The notes under the pieces: generated by a model
What the model was told of the DNA's origin: nothing
Seen by the model: only the letters and a program-made list of their open reading frames with translations
The model's database searches: none
Made by a program: the position numbers and the translations under genes
In this document: in pieces, positions 41,273 to 53,929 of the stretch
Numbering within the stretch: position 1 is the stretch's first letter
Layout of the letters: each line of letters begins with the position of its first letter
NCBI GenBank assembly: GCA_026261815.1
Contig: JAMPIT010000174.1
Coordinates: forward strand, 9,114,001 to 9,178,000
DNA length: 64,000 nt
Direction of reading: 5' to 3'
DNA from: Monarcha castaneiventris obscurior
Lineage: Eukaryota; Chordata; Aves; Passeriformes; Monarchidae

Positions 41273-41930
41273 CTGATCCCCCACCCTCTTATTCAGGTGT
41301 CCAGAAATGTTCTCAGAGAACTCCATGTATCATTGTCAGGGTCAGACATCTGCCAGTGTTCTGAGTTCCTCTGCCACAACATCTTGAACTTCCTTGTTTC
41401 ATGGTCACTGTAGCTAAAGCTGCTGTTGATTATCACATCTCCTGCTAGTTCTTGCTGTTAGTTCATAACAGGTCCAGGTGTACATCACCTCTCATTACCT
41501 CATCTGGTACCTGTAGCAAGAGCTTATTTCCCAAAACTGTCAGAAATCTTGTTGCCTGCCTGTTTTCTCCCTTGTTGTCCCTGCAGCAGGTGTCAAGGAG
41601 CTTAAAGTCCTCCATGGAAGCCAGAATCTGTGATCTGAGACTTTCTTGAGTTGTTTCAAGTACGTTTCCTCACCCTGATGAGGGGATCTGTAACAACAAC
41701 CCAGCATGGCCTCCTTTACTGTCCTCTCCTCTGATCCTGCCCCACAGACTCTCCATCCACCAGCTGTTCAGGAGTGCTCCATACAGCCATGCTGTTCCTC
41801 TGCATGGAGGAAGCCGCTTTTTCCTCATCTCCTCTAACCATCGTTCCTGGTCAAACAAGTTGCTTTGCCTTGTTTCTGAATGATTTTTAAAAAAACAACA
41901 CTGAACTTTAATTAAAATTTCAATCAACAT
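41273..41930 (-). repeat. Unclassified interspersed repeat, possibly CR1-like
   Basis: This 650-bp stretch looks like a repetitive element by its composition and by familiar phrases (ctgatcctgccccacagact, tgaggggatctgtaacaaca). On the minus strand, 41930-41670 stays open and includes ESLWGRIRGEDSK. This resembles the ESLWVRIRG segment of CR1-type endonuclease domains, but the following residues fit only with frameshifts. It directly abuts the LTR end at 41272. A family name cannot be given by eye. Confidence 0.5.
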
Positions 41931-43469
41931 TAGAAAACATTTATTTCATGACTGCCTTTTTCTCACTGGGCCTTGAGAGTCTCAAGTCAATGTTTCAAAA
42001 TAAAGTACATACAGTAATGCTTTTTGGTTTCTTGGTGGCTTTTTTCTGCCTTGTTATTACAACAAATGGCAATTACTTGATTTTATTTGACAGGCCAGTG
42101 AGGCAAATGGATAGATGTAGTATAAAAAGAGAGAGAAAAATGTAGCATCTGTAGTGATAATGTGAAAAAAAAAATTGCCAAGTACTACTTCGTATGCTTA
42201 CAATTAACTGATTATCTGTGGGTGGTCTACAAATAAAAAGCTATCCTACCCAGACTGTAAAATTTCAAAGGTACATTACTTATTTGTGATGAGTTGCAGC
42301 TGCCTCAGAATCACCAGATACCAACCTTGGATGGAAATCTAAGAGCAGATTAAATAAAATAGTGCTCTGTTCAAGTACAAGGCATCTTACATTTCTGATT
42401 TTATTTCCAAGTGGCCAGTGAAGTTCTATACAATCAGATAGAAAAATCCTCCTCAAGCTACTTTCTGTATCATCTGTTTCCATGACTACTATGCTTTTAA
42501 TAATGTTTTCACAGCTCTGAACTTGGCTGGCTATATGTAATGCAGAGACAGTAGCTGTTTAAATAGTATTTGATGAAATAGATAAATCAATACAATCGAT
42601 GACAGAGATTACATTGCACTGGGAAAAATTCATGTTAACACTGCACCTGCTGAAGCAGCAATTCTTCATTTATACTAGTGAAATAAGATTAGAGTCTTTT
42701 TTTGTCTTCTCAGTGGCTTCATTGCCTTGTACAGGGTGAGAACTTTATTATAAAGTCCCATTTTTTATTACTTTTTGTTTTGTTCCACAGTCAATAAAAT
42801 GCTGCTTTGGTGACATGGAACTGCTTTCTGAAACTTCTTGTTATAACTTATTCATCATTATGCATTAGTGATGTTTATGGGGACACTCACTCCATACTTT
42901 AAACATTATGTTAAAAAATCCTTTGGCATTTGAGTGACAAGGAAATATGTATGAATTCATAAGCTTATTTTTCTTTATTTGAATTGTAATGCCATCTGCC
43001 AAAACTCACTCTCAGTATGGTTCTGTGACGGTGTCAGAAAGGAACTTTGCATGAGAAACAGTTCCGTGGTCCTTTTTTAATCTACCAGACACAATGTGCT
43101 CGCGTTCATAAGGGCACTTTGCAATTGTAGTGTCCAATTAATTCATCAATTTGTGTCATTGACAAGCTAATCAGATTTCTAAGTCACTTTTCCTTCAACA
43201 GTTTTAACTGTGTGGGATAATAAGACAAAGATCTACCCAGATTTTCTTCATGTTTCAGTGTTCATTAATGTCGACATGTACTAACATGGAAGAAGAGTTG
43301 TAGGAAGAAAGAAAAATGAAAGGAAAGCAAAGTAGATCTTACATCTTCATAGTAATGTTTTTTTTATTTTTATGTGATGAAATGTTATAAAAAGTGACAA
43401 TGATGCCTTAGGTTTTAACTTTTATATTTTTCAAATTCTGTACTGCTTAGAGTGTAACTCTGAAGTTCC

Positions 43470-43842
43470 TTGTAGCCTGTAATTTCTGCTCTCTTGTGCA
43501 AGATAGACATAACAAAGCCTCTCCAGGCTTTGCCTTCAAGGACAGCCAGGCTCTTCTAGGCCCAAAATGTGTAAACCAAAGGCTCTAAGGGGGGAGCAAG
43601 CTGAGGGGAGTTACATCATTGAACTGGAGCTTTAATTGGAGAATTAACCGTGGTATGCAAATGAACCAAACCTATAAAGGTGTGAAGAACTCATGACCTG
43701 TCGTCCATCTTGGGGTCCATTTTTGGAGGCAGCCTCTGGCTCCCCAGGGTGTACCTTGAAGGCCCTTCAAATAAACAGCTATCTTTATTCCCTTACTCTT
43801 GTCTAGTCTCTGTTTCTAGGTGGCTGGAGAAGGCATCAACAA
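43470..43842 (+). mobile_element. Probable solo LTR of an endogenous retrovirus, plus strand
   Basis: An LTR-like promoter arrangement is visible: atgcaaatgaacc, then a TATA box in cctataaagg (near 43671), then ctgtcgtccatcttgggg, then AATAAA near 43770, a T/C-rich run and a CA end in aaggcatcaaca. The spacing of TATA box to polyadenylation signal (about 100 nt) fits the R region of an LTR. The left boundary, taken as TGTAGCC near 43470, is approximate and no target-site duplication is clear. No internal viral genes are present. Confidence 0.65.
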
Positions 43843-46840
43843 CACATACATTTTGCACTCCATTTGCCCTCCTCTCTTCCTTCTCAGTGTAAAACCTTCA
43901 TAACAGTAAATAGAGTAGCAACCCGAACACTAGAAAGGGGACTGAGAGGATACTGTGTTAGCAGGATGGAGATGGAAATGGGAGAGAGAGACAGAAAAAA
44001 CAGTTATTGGAAGAAGAGAATGTCTGCCCACTTTTTTCATGCATGTGCAGCAATAGACTATTTGTATGTCAGGGGACTTTCAGGTTACTCAGTCATGGTG
44101 GCCTTTATCATAATCATCAGCCCAGAGAGATGAGGCATCTGACTTTCATGATACTGATACATGCAATTTTGGAATCAGCAACTGATCTGTTTAATTCCAA
44201 CAGAAAGTAACCTTTTCCTCAGTGTGTGCCCTTGCACGGGTATTATATAAATTGATTATTTAAATTAAATTAATTAATTTTAATTGAATTTGTGCTTAAT
44301 GGTTGAAGGTAAGTCTCCAAATTGATGCTGTACCAACTCAATGGCATCATAAACAAATTTCAATTTGAATGTGTCTTTTTCTGCCAGTCTTTTAATTCCT
44401 GCTCTTTACTGTACCCCAGTCCATTCAGCTTCTTAAATATCAAGGTTTAAGCAAGTTCTTTAAATAAAAGAGACCTCCAAACTACTTCTCCTACAACTTA
44501 TCCCAAAAGATGTATGGTCTACCACAAAGTTACTACAGAATATAGAAACATGAAACACAAAAATTGAACAGATCTCTCATTTCAGCCTATGCCTGACTCT
44601 ATTTTATGCCTTTCGAATTCCTCTGTAAACCGTCTTAGAAGTAATCAGATAGAGGTATACAAAGACATCTTTTACAAACTGACCTAGTGACACTTGATAG
44701 AAATATTTTGAGGATTTCTCCCTATGGCCCATGAGAACAATTTAGACAGAGTGATTCGGCTGGGTCCCCTCAATGTCAACAGATCCTGTTCAGAAAGCTC
44801 AGTAAGAAGGGCAGCATGACCTTACTGACTACAACCTCAGTTATTTACAAAAATACATGTATGAGGGCCCAAAAGATAATATAAAATCTGTTGTTCAACC
44901 AAGGCTGTCCCTAAATCAGTAGGAAAGAGTCTGAGAAAGAGTCTGAGACATCAGAAAAATAAACTGCAGAAATTGCAAGCAGAAAAAATGATAAAATTCA
45001 TTTTGCTGTCATTGTGTGTAACTATGCATAATTGTATTATAACCAGGGAAGAGCAAATAAGTACAGAAAAGAAAAACTTTCAGTGGCTGGTTGTATTTAT
45101 TTTCAACCATTTTTAGTCTTCATAAAACTTAATAAACTGTACTGGCCATCTTCAGACAGAACTCAAAGGATGAAAATTTATTGAGACTTCTATATTGGAC
45201 AGGTGTAGAGACTATTATTTTAAGGCCAAGGAGAGCTGGAAGGGACTTGATTTTACATCTCTCTTGATAGGCAGTCTACTGATATAAAAAGTAATGGTGG
45301 AATTGTCATCCATAGCTTTCAAATGCAGTAGAATGGGAAGAATGAAATTGCTTTGATATGTGAAATTTATGATATATCCACCGTGTGCACTTACTAAGAG
45401 ATAGTTACCTTCTTCCTTGGTGAGCTTTAATTATTTTGAGCAAAATGTTATATGCCTACTGAATATGTGTGCTCAGTTCCCAAGTTTGCCTTTTGGGCTG
45501 AGCTGCAGTCAGGACTCATGGATTTAAACTAGTGTCTATTTTCTTCCTTGATCTGTAATTAGGTGCTTGCATTCCACAGGCTTGGTTAACGTCGGGTTCA
45601 CTGGTCTGTGCTCGCAGAAAAAGATGATTTCTGTACCATGGGAAAAAAATAAGCCTCCAATCTTTTATCAGAAGCCATAAACATGCAGAGAACTGAATTC
45701 TGCATGCATTTTAGGTGCATATTTGTCTCTGCTCCACTGACAAAAACAGTTGTGCATGTGCCATGTTTGTAAACTGTTTGGGTCTGAACATTTCTAACAC
45801 CTGTGGCAGTGGCAGGTTCTGCCAGCCTTTTAGTACCCAGTGAAATGATAAAAACGTATTAGCTTTCCATTTTTCGGTTGCAGTGCTAATTATACAAGGC
45901 AGTTGGTGCTGCAGGAAAATCTCTACTGTTTAACAGTAAAGGAGTTTAAGTGGAAGGAGGGAACATGGTGTTGCTTCACAACTGTCTCATTTTTGTCTTG
46001 AATCTCTTTTTTCCTTCCAGCATTTTAAAATGACTAGATGATGAGAGAGGACTAAGGGACAAGAAGACTGGTGGAAATATTGAGAGAAAGCATCAGTGTG
46101 TTAGTGAGGGGAGGAAGACTTGCCATGAGAGCTGGGCAAGTCTTGCTTGGACTGGCCCTGAATTAGTCGTTTCCCTCCATATATTTTTTCTCTCATTGAT
46201 TTGTCAATCTCTTCTCATTTTTCAGTACTATTTCCTCCATTTTTCCCTTTTTAAATTTTTTTAAAATTTTTTTAAATTTTTTTTTATTTTTAGTTTCTTT
46301 TCTCCTTTTATTTTTGAAATCGTTTTGAGTCAGTAATAAACAGGATACCCTTTGGTCTACTAAAAGTGATGGAAGACAATGGTGTCTCCTGCAAGTTAAA
46401 GTAAGACCAAACGTTCATACAGTTTGTACCATACAGCCTAAAGAAGAGAGAATGTTTATGTTTGCAACTTGTGAGTTTGCAGAAGCTGAGTCTGTATATC
46501 TGTACAAAGTCTAAAAGAAAAGGGGGGAGGGTGTATAATATGATTTTAAAATCATGTGCTGGCAGATCATTTAAACACAAAGCCCCCAGTGATATGAATA
46601 TATAACTCACCAGTGAGTGCTTAACATCCCAAGGATTTTACAAAATTAAAACTCATTTACATGTCAGTCTAGGGTCCTCCTGAGAATATTTGCATTTCCT
46701 CGTCTTCCTATAATAAAGGTAATTAATGCTAGTCCATTTTTTTAGGACCACAACTGTAAACAGGATAAATATGGGCTGTATCAGGCCTGTTAATTTTACA
46801 TTGTCCCAAAGAGTCTGATGTTTACAACACTTAATTGTTA

Positions 46841-47374
46841 TGTGGTGGGATGACCCTGACTGGATGTCAGGTGCCCATCAAAGCTACACTCTCACTGTCC
46901 TCTTCAGCTGGACAGGGCAGAAAAAATATAATAAAGGTCTTCCCCTGTTCCAGCATGGGGTCCTCCAGGGGCAGCAGGTGGAGCTCTGCTCCCCCGTGGA
47001 CATCCCTGGGCTGCAAGGGCACAGCTGCCTCACCAGGGGCTGCACCAGGGGCTGCAGGGGAATCCGCTCCAGCACCTGGAGAACCTCCTTCCTCTCCTTC
47101 TGCACTGACTTGGGCGTCTGCAGGGCTGTTTCTCTCACATATTCTCACTCCTCTCTCTGGCTGCTGTAGCTGTTGTTTTTTCCTTTCCCCCCTCCCTACT
47201 TAATTATGTTATCCCAGAGGTGGTGCCACTGTCACTGATTTTCTTGGCCTTGGCCAGCAGTGGGTCATTTTGAAGCCAACTGGCATTGGCTCCACTGGAC
47301 ATGGGGGAAGCTTCTGGCAGCTTCTCCCAGTAGCCACCTGCCACCAAAACCTTGCCATGCAAGCCCCATACACA
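46841..47374 (-). mobile_element. Solo LTR of an endogenous retrovirus with probable target-site duplication
   Basis: The plus strand starts TGTGGTGGGATGACCCTGAC and ends ccatgcaagccccatacaca. On the minus strand it reads as an LTR beginning TGTGTATGGGG. I recognise the internal text (tgccactgtcactgattttc, gacatgggggaagcttctgg) as a high-copy songbird-type retroviral LTR. The flanks are TTGTTA on the left and TTGTTT on the right, five of six identical, which suggests a 6-bp duplication. Compared with fuller copies it is internally shortened. It is in the same orientation as MAGI2, so its poly(A) signal and promoter could act on the host transcript. The GC-rich centre produces long chance ORFs on both strands. 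Confidence 0.82.
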
Positions 47375-50300
47375 TTGTTTTCTCAGATTTCCAGTATCCT
47401 CCACTCTCGTGTTAGGTATGATGATATCTAATTACCTGAAAAATTCAAGGCCTCATGAGCAACTTCAATACTACAAACATCAAGGTCACTCTCATGTCCC
47501 TTCAGAACAGGGCAGTTAAAAGCAGTTGGCGTCAGTTTCTCTGAGCTAAGCTCTGCCCTCTCAGGTAAACTCTGCCCACTGCTCAATTTGCAGGCCAGAC
47601 CTCTGCCGTCCGGACATTACCAAGGCTCCGAAACAATTTAATAAAGTGAACTGAGACACCAGCTATTCAAAGCAATCAGTCACAGGCATTCCCCTGCACA
47701 CTTGGTGACAACATACTGAAATCGCCAATGAACGTAATGAAAAACACTGCATTAATATCAAGGTCCCAGAAACCATCAGTTCTCAATCCAGTGTGTTCAC
47801 ACAGCAAAATCTGAAGTCTAGAGGCTGTTTTGACCTAAAAATGGCAGTCAACAGCAGCTTCTTTGCTGTAGCAAAAGTAATTCACTGCAACCAGACAACA
47901 ATTAAACCATTTCACAGATCCAATTATCCTTGAATGATGGAAGATTATATTCAGCCCTGCTCATGATTCTGCATTGTTCTCTTTCTTATGAAAGTTTTCC
48001 CACAGCCTTTTGGGATCTTTCTCTTAACTGTTAATAACAATAGATTTATTTATTTTTATTCCAAGAATTAACATTAAAAAGATCTTTAAACGAATGGGAA
48101 TTTTCCTGTGGATCTATTGATGACTATGTTATTTTGTGTAATCACACTTGTCTCTCATGAGGAGGAGCTCTCAATAGAGGACTCAAGTTGTGATGCAGAG
48201 CACACAACTTTGCTGCAGATACTTTAAAGTCTTCTACAATTCAAGGTTACACAAATAAACCAAAACCTTTCTTTTATGACACTGTGCAAAGCTGAGATAA
48301 TCTGGGTAATTCTATAGCAGTGAGAAAGAAGGAATATTTAGCAGGGTGGAAGGACTGAGGAAATAGAGACGCAAAATGTGGAAGTTGCTGTAGTAGGAAA
48401 ATTTCTGTGCATGAGCACATGAATTTACATCTCCCACTGGCAGTAGCTTCCCACCCTGGGTGGTCCTTGCACTCACCTACTACCCAGCCCTGGTGGGCTC
48501 CAGACTGTCCCCTGCAGCACAGTGGGCTCCTCTCCCAAAGACCCTGCACCAGTGTCACCACTTGATGGGAAGCAGAAGAGTTTAACCCCTAGTAACTGTC
48601 CATTATCCACTACCTTGTCTTAAAAAACAGGAACTATTGATGGAGGGTTTTTTCTGTTGTATTAGCTAATCTAATGGTCAGAAGGAGATCACTCCTCAAG
48701 GGAAACTACTACTATTGCCTCATAAGTAGGCCACTTATGTTTTTAATTTTGATAAAAGGCTAAACATTTCTGATATTAAGGACAATTAAAGACTGTGACA
48801 GTAAAAGGAAAAAAAATAAAATAAAAACCCAAACCAAGGACATCAGCACTCGATCTTGTGAGAACAAAATATTGGATTAAAAAAAGGGAAAATTCATTCA
48901 ATTACTGCAATATGGATGGTCTTGAGATGCCAAATATGAATACAAAATTCAATTTTTAATCTTTCTAAAAGTGTATGTCTGCAGTCTTTGATTTAAACTC
49001 ATGTCTAATGCAAATCTTATTAAATAGATGAAAATGTTTGAAAGAAAGAAAAGAGAGCAGAATCAAGGAATAACTTTTCTCCTTCTCTCCCAAAATAGTA
49101 TCTTGATATCTTCAGGATAGCACACAAATGCCCTTAATGTTTTCCTTAGACCAGTTTTTACCTATTTTTTTAAATCTTAATGGATATTTTTGAAAGCCTT
49201 TGTGTTATCTAGAGGCCAGAAAATGGGAATCTCTGCTAATGGTTTTACTTCTAGCATTTCACATTCCCTTTCAAAGTGATATAAGCTAATTAAATGAACA
49301 GTAATAAAACAAATGTGCATAAGGAGACTTTGAAAACATCAAAGTGCAATTTTCAGTTAGGACAGTCTCTTTTCTGATGTCCATTCCAAACCATATAGTA
49401 GACTGACAACATCCACAGATTATTTTTCACATTTGCCAAAGAAAATGCCTTGTAACTCCATTTGTATGCAGTTGATGCAAGACAAAAAAGATCAAAATAA
49501 CAAAACCAGACAGTGTTGCCATATGTTCCAGTATAGAAGCAAATTATAGTACACTAACACCCCATCACTATCATATAAAAAGGCAACAAAGATAAATGTA
49601 CCCTAAAAAAATCTATTAAAGAATTAAAAGATGGGTAAGATAACAGTTTTAAATTAAATAAATCAATTTAGCCCCAATTTTTCCTTCAACATTCTTATTT
49701 TTTTTCACTTTTTCTTCCCATTATTAATGTTACAGGTTCTTTCCTTCTTCCTTTTATTATCATTAGAGATCTTAATGCAATCTTTGACCAGTAGCTTCAT
49801 ATTTATTTTTTCTTACAATTCAATCTTCCAGGAATAGATTAAGAATATGTAAGCTTCTTATGTCTGTTATATCAAAAAATCCCAGCCCACACATTAGTAG
49901 TCCTCGTAGAAATCAAATCATAGTGTTATATATGCTGCTCTGTCAAAATTTATTTTTTTTTTAAATATGAAACATGTGACTTGTCTAGTTTAGTGTTTTC
50001 AACACAAGTCTAGATTTTCTCATTTCAACCCTCTTTCTTTTTCCCATCAAAATTAATTTTGCCTTGAAAGAAGTTTAGGATTAAGGTAGGCTGTGCTTTG
50101 CTTTTCTATAGTTACCACTATATGTGGGTAACATTCTGGACGAAGGGTATCTTTTACTAGGTTAACCTTCAGCTGACTTCTGAACACTTAATGAACACAC
50201 AAGGATTGGCTAGAAATATGACAAGCATGGAAAATCCCTGTGTTCAAGGTTCTGCTTCCTAAGTACATAGATTTACTGAATTCTTCAGTTTCCCTTTTAC

Positions 50301-50379
50301 CTTCAGAAGATGGAATAATTACCTATGGGGTAATCTCATTAAAAACTCCAATGGAATTGCAATCTTCAGGAGAAATGAG

Positions 50380-50486
50380 GAGGGCTTTGAGCAACCTGGT
50401 CTGGTGAAAGATGTCCCTGTGCGTGGCAGGAGGGTTGGACCAGGTGATCTTGGAATGCCCCTTCCAACACAAACAATTCTGTGATA
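50380..50486 (+). mobile_element. CR1 LINE 3' terminus, plus strand
   Basis: The sequence aggagggctttgagcaacct, gaaagatgtccctgtgcgtg, ggaccaggtgatcttggaat and cccttccaacacaaacaatt, followed by ctgtgata, is the final 100 bases of an avian CR1 in sense orientation. It is strongly 5'-truncated. Confidence 0.88.
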
Positions 50487-51054
50487 TGGAGGATAATTGG
50501 TAAAGTGGAATGTGGACAACGCGTCTCCAGGAATGAGAGTTTCTCCACAGACAAGCTACTTCTTTTGTTGCTCCTTTCACTCCCTCTTTTCTCTCTACAG
50601 TTTCCAAACAGTCACTGTTCAGAGATACTTCTTCCAGATCCTCAGTTCCATTCTCATATATCTTCTCACAAATGTGTTCCCTCTTTTCTTAATAATTTTT
50701 TTTTTTACGTTGCCTCTGATAAATTTGTGTTGATTCACCCTGAATTAGCATTCGAAATGAATCAGAAATCTTAAGAAGTGCTGTGACTTATACAAAATTT
50801 ATGAAAAAGTGGCTTTTCTCAGGACTGCTGGTTCTTGATGATGGTGTAGGTGGGTTTCTCAGCCCAGCAAGGTGTCATTGCTACTACTTTTTTGAAGCAG
50901 ACACGTCTAATAACACATTAGTCACTTATATGGCATTCTTCCCCCAAAATAATGATGTTAAAGCATCTGAAGGTCTGTGAACTGATCCAGTGCAGTGTGC
51001 AAAACCTGACTGGCGTGAAAAAAACTAATATTCAAGTTGGGGAAGGGGCACTTC

Positions 51055-51580
51055 TTACAGGCTCCTTAGGAAGGACATGCTGGGAAGACGAGGAGGTAGA
51101 GTTGCCCTTTATGTGATGGAACAGCTGGAATGCATGGAACTCTGCCTGGGGATGGATGAGGAGCCAACTGACAGTTCATGGATGAGGATTAAAGAGAAGA
51201 GAGGTAAGGGTTGGTCTGTGTTTTCTATAGGCTGCCTGACCAGGAAGCACAAGTGGATTAGAGCCTCGACAGAAGAACCAGATTAAACCTTCTACAGAAA
51301 GATAGAAGCAACCCCACATTTGGAGGCCCTGGTCATCATGGGTTACTTCAACCAGCCCAGTATCTGCTGGAGGGAAAACACAGCAGAGGTTCCTGGAGTG
51401 CATCAGGAACTTTCTCATCCAAGTGAAGACAAAGAGGAGAAGTGATCTGCTGGATATCATACTCACTAGCAAGGAGGGACTTGTTGGGGATGGAAAGGTT
51501 AAAGGCAGTCTTGGCTGCAGTGGCCATGAGATAGCAGAGTTCAGAGGTCCCTCCCATCAAGCATTCTGTGATTCTGTTAG
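51055..51580 (+). mobile_element. CR1 LINE endonuclease fragment joined to the 3' terminus
   Basis: The plus strand from 51077 encodes the CR1 ORF2 apurinic endonuclease region: RRGGRVALYVMEQLECMELC, then LGMDEEPTDSSWMRIKEKRG. After frameshifts come IMGYFNQPSICWRENTAE and then, in another frame, KEGLVGDGKVKGSLGCSGHE. The catalytic GDFN motif is GYFN here, so the active-site Asp is lost. Near 51550 the sequence passes directly into a CR1 3'-end motif (cattctgtgattctgt). The copy is therefore internally deleted, with the reverse transcriptase region missing. It is a dead relic, antisense to MAGI2. Confidence 0.88.
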
Positions 51581-53929
51581 AGCAGAAGATACTAGCAGTA
51601 TCTACAAGATCTGAGGTAGCCTAGAGAATTGGATAATTATTTGCCAAAAGTGTTAAAAAATGCTTAAAGGACTGCATAGAAACAGGAACAAGAAAGACAA
51701 TGCAAGTATACAAAAAAAGTGAAATGTACAATGGTATATAAGGGGTGAAATAAACTTAGCCTCTGTATTTATTCTTTCTTTTGTCCATTTCAGCTTCAGC
51801 CTTTGATTGATTCTGGTTCCAAGATGTGTTTCAATACAGAGCCTGCTCAGGAGGCTGAAATGAAAATGCCTTCTGAAGATGCTTGGGTGTTGTTGAATGT
51901 TTGCTTTTGCTGGCTAGATCTTTTAAATCTAAATCCTTTTCATTGAAATTAGTTGAATATTAAAGAGAAATTTGCTTTCCTGTTTCACAAAAGTATTCCC
52001 TTAATCCTTAATTGTATATGCTATCACATTCCAATCTAAGCTGTAGGACTTTTAATCATATTTACATATCCAGTAGGATCTCTCTAATCACACAGGTAAT
52101 ATTTTATAGACCTATTTCAGTTCCAGCTCATTAAACACAGCTGTTCTGATGCTTAAGAAAAGAGCAGAATGTAAACAAACATCCCCCCCACCCCCATTAA
52201 GTGTTAAAGTGTAAAATTCAGAAAAGCAAAATGGCTGATTTAAATTCTCTCATCTGAATTCTCTTCTCAGGTCCAACCAAGCGCTCAGTTTTTTCTCACT
52301 ATGAACTGAGGTGTATGTGCAGAATTTCCATGGAACTAAAGGGACTAAATGTTGCCCTCAGCCTGTAGTGTGTAAGCCATCACTGCAGCCACATTTACAC
52401 AACTTAGGTCCCAGGAACAGTCTAGCAACAGACTTGGCAGCACAGAGCTGCAAGCAAACTAAATTTATCTTGCTACATCTCATGCAGAACAAGACCTTTA
52501 AGAGGTAGTCAGGCATCCCCTCAACATATTTTGAAAGCTGATTCTTGTTCGCTGCACTGGAGTTGTCAAGAGTTTTCTTAGATTATAAGTTTTTCTGGGC
52601 TGAGATAAGCTAATACTCGTTTGGTAACCACAAAAAAGGGCTCTATTTTATGCTAAGTGACAGTATCTTATTAATAATCATAAATTTATAATAGCAACAG
52701 GTCAAGCAGTGGCAAAACAGTATTTTCAGAGTAAGTGAAAATTATTCTGTAAAACATCTAAGCAAACACACTAAAGATACACAGGAGTGATGAAAAAGTT
52801 TTTATCTGAGATATATAAAATGAAAAGAGTTTTATCTATGATAAACAGCAAATCAGAAAAGAATTCTGTATTCTTATCACCAGGCTGAAATGAAAGCAGA
52901 TGGAGAAACTGATAAAATGGGATAGATGGCATTTCAGCTTCTGAGCCATACTGTTGAACGTTTTTGCTTTTCTGAGATTTCCAGGATACGCAGATATGTT
53001 TCTCTTCAATTAAGCCTGAATTTGCCTCTAGCTACAACTCAGCATTTATTGAATTGCAAGGATCCTTATATTCAAGAGTTTATGTGCTGACTTCAAGTAA
53101 ATCATGGTTCTCTGCTGCATCATCCTTACTACTAAGGTATTTTGTTTGTTCTTTAAATTACTTGCTCAAAGCAATACTTCTTTTCCAAATGTGTGGTTGA
53201 ATAACTAATTCTCCAACAGCTTAGCAGAATCTTTTCCATATGAAATGCCAAATCTGGTTTCTGTGCTCAGCTTTCTTTTTTCACAAGACTACTGATATGT
53301 GCTCACAGACTACTCCAAAATATCCACAAAATACAGTAACATTATGTTAAGAAGCATTTAGATATGATAGCTTAAACTGTGCTTTTGATTCATGATATTT
53401 AAACCAAGAGATTAGCTGATTAAATCTGACAAAATAACGGCACCTGCTTCTGAATGTGGAGCTGTTATTACCAGTGGCATAGTTAAAGTTGCTTTAAGAT
53501 TGGTAGCTACAGCTTGTACTGAATCCCTTGGACCAGGGCCAGTGCACATTAAAGTCAATAGAAAGGAGATTTGCTTGCACTGAAATTAATCAGAAATAAA
53601 CTCATGACATTTAGAACTAGCAAAATTATATGTATTGTCTACTTTGTTTCCTAGATGCATGGTTGTTTTACCTCCAGAAGCAATGGTTGTCATAAGAACT
53701 TCTGGAATGCAGAAATAGGGATACTTTCAAAGACACAGTGTTATGTCCTTTGCTCCTATTGAAATTATCTTTAAATACTCCCTTTAAGAACACGTTTTGC
53801 TCACATGGTGGGTAGCAATACTCAATGGAAGAGATGGAAAATTTTATTTCACAGGAAAAGCATTAGCTTTATAATGTCTTTTCTTCAAAATATACCAATG
53901 ATTTAAAATGGCAAATAAATTAAGCAAAT

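Noticed and set aside
46835..47203. Overlapping ORFs of about 90-120 codons on both strands
   Set aside because: They fall inside a solo LTR; the GC-rich LTR body is open by chance in several frames.
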